Part shown: in pieces, positions 54,350-58,374 of the stretch
Numbering within the stretch: the stretch's first letter is position 1
Layout: the number at the start of each line of letters is the position of its first letter
DNA from: Terriglobia bacterium
Lineage (GTDB): Bacteria; Acidobacteriota; Terriglobia; Bryobacterales; Bryobacteraceae
Reading direction: 5' to 3'
NCBI GenBank assembly: GCA_020073445.1
Contig: JAIQFE010000037.1
Location: 1-58,374, forward strand
Length of the DNA stretch: 58,374 bases
Made by a program: the position numbers and the translations under genes
The notes under the pieces: generated by a model
Told to the model about the DNA's origin: nothing
Database searches by the model: none
Seen by the model: only the letters and a program-made list of their open reading frames with translations

Positions 54350-55803
54350 AGTTTCTGGATCAAGTTCCCGCCGGTGACCGTGGGCCGTTCCGCGCGGCCG
54401 TTGTGCATATAGGTGGTCTTCAGGTGATCGAGCCCCAGCAGATAGAGGATCGACGCGTGGATATCCCACACATGATGCGGTTCGTCCACCGCGCGCAAGC
54501 CGATCTCGTCGGTGGTTCCGATGGTCTGGCCGCCTTTGACGCCGCCGCCCGCCATCCACATGGTGAAGCCCCAGGGATTGTGATCGCGGCCATACTTTTC
54601 CGGGGTCTGACCGGCCGAGACTTGCGCGAACGGGGTGCGCCCGAACTCGCCGCCCCAGACGACCAGCGTGTCTTCCAGCATTCCGCGAGCTTTCAGATCG
54701 GCTAGCAGTCCCGCCACCGGCTTATCGGAAGCCTTGCACCATTTGGTGTGATTGTTGTTGACGTCCTGGTGCGCGTCCCAGCCCGATCCCGAGCCGCTGT
54801 AGACTTCGACGAAGCGCACTCCGCGCTCGACAAGTCTTCTGGCCATGAGGCAATTGGCCCCGTAGACCGCGGTCTCTTTTTCATCCATGCCGTACAGCTT
54901 CTTGGTGGCTTCGCTCTCCTTGCTGAGGTCCACCGCTTCCGGCGCAGATGATTGCATCTGGTACGCCAGCTCATAAGAGCGCGTGCGCGCGTCGAGCTCG
55001 GTATCCTCCTGCTTGTTGCGTCCGTACATCTCGTTCAGCTTCTGCAGCAGGTCGATCTTGCTGCGCTGCTGCTCATTAGTGGTTCCGGCGGGCGGCTTCA
55101 AGTTGAGGATGGGCGTATCGCCCTGGCGGAACAGCGAACCTTGATAGGTCGCCGGCAGGAAGCCCGAGCCGTAGTTCTGAACCGAGCCCAGGATTTCTTT
55201 ATCGTCCTGCATGACGACGAACGTCGGCAGATTCCGCTGGGCGCTGCCCAGGCCGTAGGTCAGCCACGCCCCCAGCGATGGACGGCCGGCCAGGATCGAA
55301 CCGGTATTCATCTGGCACACGCCGCCGACGTGATTCACGGCGTCGGATTGGCAAGATCGGATGACGGCGATATCGTCCACATGCTGGGCGATGTTCGGCA
55401 GCCAGTCGGATACCCACAGTCCGCTCTGCCCGTATTGCTTGAAGGGCCGCCGGGAAGGGAAGAGCCCGTCGCTGGGTTTCGCGCCTTGCGCGGTCAGCAG
55501 CGTCTCGGGATGAAAGGACGGAGGCACCGGCTGCAATGCCAGCTTCTCGAGCAGAGGCTTGGGATCGAACAGATCCACCTGGCTCGGTCCGCCTTCCATG
55601 AAGCACCAGATCACGTTCTTGGCTCGCGGAGTGACGTGCGGCTTCTTCGGCGCCAGAGGATCCACAGCCGCGGCGTAGCCGTCCTCGGCCATCATGGCGG
55701 CGAGAGCAATCCCAGCCAGCCCGCTGCCGGCCTGTGTAAAGAACTCGCGCCGGTTGGAGACGTTCCAGTGGTGTTTGAGCTTGTTGAGAATCGGATCAGC
55801 CAT
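54340..55803 (-). CDS. DUF1501 secreted (Tat) protein
   Basis: A 487-residue protein. The twin-arginine-like leader (NRREFFTQAGSGLAGIALAAMM) is near the N-terminus. The DUF1501 sulfatase-like fold is clear: NVIWCFMEGGPSQVDLFDPKP, ETAVYGANCLMARRLVERGVRFVEVYSGSGSGWDAHQD, LVVWGGEFGRTPFAQ, YGRDHNPWGFTMWMAGGGVKGG and GLRAVDEPHHVWDIHASIL. DUF1501 proteins nearly always stand next to DUF1549/DUF1553 proteins in Planctomycetes and Acidobacteria; the pair is thought to act on exported polysaccharide or sulfated substrates, but the reaction is unproven. It lies nine bases after the DUF1549/1553 gene. Confidence 0.93.
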   Translation of the reverse strand: MADPILNKLKHHWNVSNRREFFTQAGSGLAGIALAAMMAEDGYAAAVDPLAPKKPHVTPRAKNVIWCFMEGGPSQVDLFDPKPLLEKLALQPVPPSFHPETLLTAQGAKPSDGLFPSRRPFKQYGQSGLWVSDWLPNIAQHVDDIAVIRSCQSDAVNHVGGVCQMNTGSILAGRPSLGAWLTYGLGSAQRNLPTFVVMQDDKEILGSVQNYGSGFLPATYQGSLFRQGDTPILNLKPPAGTTNEQQRSKIDLLQKLNEMYGRNKQEDTELDARTRSYELAYQMQSSAPEAVDLSKESEATKKLYGMDEKETAVYGANCLMARRLVERGVRFVEVYSGSGSGWDAHQDVNNNHTKWCKASDKPVAGLLADLKARGMLEDTLVVWGGEFGRTPFAQVSAGQTPEKYGRDHNPWGFTMWMAGGGVKGGQTIGTTDEIGLRAVDEPHHVWDIHASILYLLGLDHLKTTYMHNGRAERPTVTGGNLIQKLWA

Positions 55804-55812
55804 GGCGTCCTC

Positions 55813-58095
55813 CTAATTTATGTACAGGAACTCGTTCGAATCCAGCAGCATTTGCGAAAGATCGACCAATGCCGCTGCACGCGCGGGATCGATACCTGCG
55901 GGCATGTTGGTGGGCATCGGCGGCTTGGTTTTCGGGTCCGCAGCAAGGCGTTTGGCCATGATCGGGATCTGGCGCGCCAGGAAGTCGGCTGTGAGTTTTT
56001 GCTCTTCGGCGGAAGGTGAGCGTCCGTACGTAAGCTTGAACGCGCGGTCGATCTGCGCATCCGGGGTCAGTCCGCTATCGTTCAGCACGCGACCGGCCAG
56101 CGATTGCGCCCACTGCAGGATCAGATCGTTATTCAGCAGATCCAGCGATTGAGACGGTGTGACGGTGTTCTTGCGGAAATCGCAGCTCTCGAAGGTATTC
56201 GCCGAATCGAACTCCTGCAGCATGGGGTAGCGCAGATTGCGCCGCACGAAAATGTATACGCTGCGGCGGTTGTTCTGCGCTGGATCCTTCTCGGTCTTCC
56301 AGCCGCCTGCGGCAGCGGTGGCCGACAGATCGGAGAGCGTGCCGGCTGGAACCGGCGGGAAGACGCCGGGCCCGCCCATCTTGGCATTCAGCAGGCCGCT
56401 GGTGAACAGCATGGAATCGCGAACCGCCTCGGCTTCCAGACGGCGGCGCGGCCAGTGCGACAGCAGCTTGTTGTCGGGATCATCCTCCGCAGCCTTAGGT
56501 TGCAGATCGGCGGACTGTTGATAAGTGTTCGAAAGCAGGATCTGGCGCTGGAGTTTCTTGATGCTCCAGCCGTTTTCGACGAAGTTCGCGGCCAGATAGT
56601 CCAGCAACTCAGGATGCGTGGGACGTGATCCCATGCGGCCGAAATCGCCGGGAGTGGCCACGATGCCTTTGCCGAAGTTGTAATGCCAGATGCGATTCAC
56701 CATCACCCGCGCGACCAGCGGATTCTTGGGATCGGTGAGCCACGCGGCCAGAGCCGTGCGGCGGCCTGTGGAGTTCGGAAGTGGAGTGACTTTCGCGTCC
56801 GTGGGATCCAGGATCGAAAGGAAACCCGGCTGGACTTCCTCGCCTTTCAAAGCAAAATTGCCGCCACGCAGCACATACGTTTCCGGGGCCTTCGGGCCGA
56901 TATCGATCATGAACTGGCCTTGCGGCAGCGGTGCGGGCCTCAGGGAATCGAACGCCGCCAGCTGCTTTTTCAGATCCGCGTAGCGAGTGGCGGAGTCGCC
57001 TTTGAGGCTGCGCAGAGTGCGGGCATCCGGCTCCTCGTCGAAGGTCACGCGCGGTTCGGCGGTGTGATACATCATCGCCTGGAGAGGATCGCGCTTAGCG
57101 GGATCCATCATGATCGCGGCCTTCACTTCTTCCTCGAAGGTATTGGAGCCGCTCTTGGCCTTGGCGACGCGCAGCGGTTCCAGGATCTGGTTCATCTCGG
57201 CGCGGATGTCTTTGGTCTTTTCTTCCCACGCGGCCTTCTGTTCGTCATATTTCTTGCGCTCCGTGGGATCCTTGAGCGGCAGCGGACCATCGCCAAAGCT
57301 GGTGTTGGCGAAGAACGCCTGCAGCCGATAGTAATCCTTCTGCAGAATCGGATCGAACTTGTGGTTGTGGCAGCGCGCGCAACCGAAGGTCAGCCCGAGG
57401 AATGCTTCGCCGGTGGCCGTAGTCATGTCGTCGAGCGTTTCCTGGCGGCGCGTGAACAGGGCGGCGGCGTTGGTTTCGTCGATCCAATGCCGATTGAAGC
57501 CCATGGCGACCAGCGCATCGGGGTCGCCGGGATACAATTCGTCGCCCGCGATCTGTTCCTTGATGAAACGGTCGTAGGGCTTGTCGGTGTTGAACGCGTC
57601 GATCACGTAATCGCGATAGCGCCAGATGTTGGGACGCGTTTCATCCGCCTTGAATCCGTTGCTATCGGCGTAACGCGCGACGTCCAGCCAGTGGCGCGCC
57701 CAGCGCTCGCCGTACGCGGGCGAGGCGAGCAGACGGTCCACCACTTTCTCCCACGCGTTCGCGGACTTGTCACTGAGGAACTGCTGGATCTCTTCTTGTG
57801 TCGGCGGCAGCCCGGTCATGTCGATGGTCGCGCGCCGCAGCAGCGTCAGCCGGTCGGCGGGCGGGTTGGGTTGAAGGCCGGCCTCTTCCAGTTTCGCCAG
57901 CACGAACGAGTCAATCGGAGTCTTGACCCACTGCTTGTTCTTAACAGCGGGAACGGGCGACTTCTTCACCGTTTGGAACGCCCAGAAGCTGCGCTGGGAG
58001 GGAGTGAAGGCATCGGATTCGGCAGTGTAGACGATCCCTGCCGTGAGGGCTAATCCAACGAGCGCGGCCAATAGGTGGCGCGTTGCGTGGCGCAT
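55813..58095 (-). CDS. DUF1549/DUF1553 (PSD1) secreted protein
   Basis: A 760-residue protein with a signal peptide (RHATRHLLAALVGLALTAGIVYTAES). The DUF1549 part (about 55-270) contains IDSFVLAKLEEAGLQPNPPADRLTLLRRATIDMTGLPPT, YGERWARHWLDVARYADSNGF and a heme-c-like GCARCHNHKFDPI. The DUF1553 part (about 465-740) contains RTALAAWLTDPKNPLVARVMVNRIWHYNFGKGIVATPGDFGRMGSRPTHPELLDYLA. The start is ATG at 58095 with AGGAGG upstream, rather than 58179, which would lie inside the IS end. It leads the minus-strand operon with DUF1501 and cytochrome c. Confidence 0.94.
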   Translation of the reverse strand: MRHATRHLLAALVGLALTAGIVYTAESDAFTPSQRSFWAFQTVKKSPVPAVKNKQWVKTPIDSFVLAKLEEAGLQPNPPADRLTLLRRATIDMTGLPPTQEEIQQFLSDKSANAWEKVVDRLLASPAYGERWARHWLDVARYADSNGFKADETRPNIWRYRDYVIDAFNTDKPYDRFIKEQIAGDELYPGDPDALVAMGFNRHWIDETNAAALFTRRQETLDDMTTATGEAFLGLTFGCARCHNHKFDPILQKDYYRLQAFFANTSFGDGPLPLKDPTERKKYDEQKAAWEEKTKDIRAEMNQILEPLRVAKAKSGSNTFEEEVKAAIMMDPAKRDPLQAMMYHTAEPRVTFDEEPDARTLRSLKGDSATRYADLKKQLAAFDSLRPAPLPQGQFMIDIGPKAPETYVLRGGNFALKGEEVQPGFLSILDPTDAKVTPLPNSTGRRTALAAWLTDPKNPLVARVMVNRIWHYNFGKGIVATPGDFGRMGSRPTHPELLDYLAANFVENGWSIKKLQRQILLSNTYQQSADLQPKAAEDDPDNKLLSHWPRRRLEAEAVRDSMLFTSGLLNAKMGGPGVFPPVPAGTLSDLSATAAAGGWKTEKDPAQNNRRSVYIFVRRNLRYPMLQEFDSANTFESCDFRKNTVTPSQSLDLLNNDLILQWAQSLAGRVLNDSGLTPDAQIDRAFKLTYGRSPSAEEQKLTADFLARQIPIMAKRLAADPKTKPPMPTNMPAGIDPARAAALVDLSQMLLDSNEFLYIN

Positions 58096-58172
58096 GAGGC
58101 CTCCTGATTTACCGGCCAGAATTATATCACCTCGGTACGTGCAAGTATATGAGGGGTCTAGCGTTTGTGTCG

Positions 58173-58374
58173 TTAGCACGTTAGTTGTCCGGTGGAATTA
58201 GCACGTTAGTTGTCCGGTCCAGGCCGGGTGGGAGGAAGCTGGCGAGGTGGAGACACCGAGCCGAGCAATACCCGCCCGAGAAACGGAGCGGATGATGAAG
58301 CTGCAAGACGTGATTCTGAAAGCGATGGCCAAGAGCCTGACCTGGATCGAGGCGGCCGAGATTGCCGGAATGAG
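58173..58374 (+). mobile_element. Left end of an insertion sequence
   Basis: Two identical 21-base direct repeats (58173-58193 and 58198-58218, containing TTAGTTGTCCGGT) separated by 4 bases, followed 73 bases later by the start of a transposase gene. Paired short repeats at the end are typical of transposase-binding sites. The element continues beyond the window; the exact terminal base is not fixed. Confidence 0.75.
58292..58374 (+). CDS. Transposase, N-terminal part (cut by window end)
   Basis: Begins at an ATG at 58292 (or 58295), with GGAGCGG before it, and reads MMKLQDVILKAMAKSLTWIEAAEIAGM, continuing off the window. The sequence is the beginning of a helix-turn-helix domain, as in DDE-type IS transposases with an N-terminal HTH and C-terminal integrase core (I recall ISNCY/IS481-like examples). 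The exact IS family cannot be given from 27 residues. Confidence 0.65.
   Translation, partial: MMKLQDVILKAMAKSLTWIEAAEIAGM

Noticed and set aside
56683-58053. 456-residue plus-strand frame
   Set aside because: Antisense to the DUF1549/1553 gene, which has clear motifs.
58096-58179. Longer start (58179) for the DUF1549/1553 protein
   Set aside because: The extension reads into the IS end and lacks a ribosome binding site, while 58095 has AGGAGG and begins a signal peptide.

Overview
The window is a high-GC bacterial chromosome segment that most resembles Acidobacteriota of the Solibacter/Bryobacter type. Pointers are the C-terminal domain of the NHL protein at 26.2-28.9 kb (TIGR03437, first defined in Solibacter), the MacB-like orphan permease lacking an ATPase, PadR regulators coupled to such genes, the DUF1501 plus DUF1549/DUF1553 secreted pair, DUF6152, DUF4242 and many kinase/TonB proteins. 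This placement rests on family recognition only.

Layout. 1-1.34 kb: decayed phage-like genes on the minus strand, ending at a tRNA-Asn(GTT) gene (1342-1416). 1.6-7.6 kb: a pseudokinase-TonB fusion, then the conserved core block ffh, rpsP, khpA, rimM, trmD, rplS, rnhB. 7.7-10.2 kb: a strong hairpin-flanked promoter, a secreted peptide made of three 18-residue repeats, a 7-TM protein and an exported flavin amine oxidase. 10.2-13.4 kb: PadR plus an orphan ABC permease. 13.4-16.4 kb (minus): hisS-aspS. 16.5-22.8 kb: a gamma-carbonic-anhydrase-like protein, a secreted protein, a YqiA-type hydrolase, a TonB with duplicated N-terminus and a UPF0182 protein. 22.8-25.1 kb: an islet of broken accessory genes (restriction/methylation remnant, HigB toxin with a frameshifted antitoxin). 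25.1-34.9 kb: a CDF metal transporter, NHL protein, a frameshifted dprA, topA, a methyltransferase and aat. 35-43.4 kb: a dipeptidase-like protein, a YVTN propeller, a 5'-nucleotidase, a cytochrome c, and two genes for aromatic compounds (type I extradiol dioxygenase; LigM-like O-demethylase), then a second PadR pair. 43.4-53.5 kb: LOG protein, galE, DUF4242, a giant kinase/ATPase/TPR regulator, a duplicated membrane protein, an intradiol dioxygenase, and a three-gene overlapping operon (thymidylate-synthase-like, HAD phosphatase, ParB-like). 53.5-58.1 kb (minus): DUF6152, cytochrome c, DUF1501 and DUF1549/1553. 58.17 kb to the end: the left end of an insertion sequence with its transposase start.

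The two best candidates for undescribed biology are the peptide/7-TM/flavin-oxidase cassette at 7.7-10.2 kb, where the peptide repeats differ almost only at synonymous sites, and the ThyA-like/HAD/ParB-like operon at 50.7-53.5 kb. Several genes carry single-base frameshifts (phage HTH, ORF at 23 kb, methylase, higA, dprA). At least the dprA case lies in a C run, so sequencing error has to be separated from real decay.
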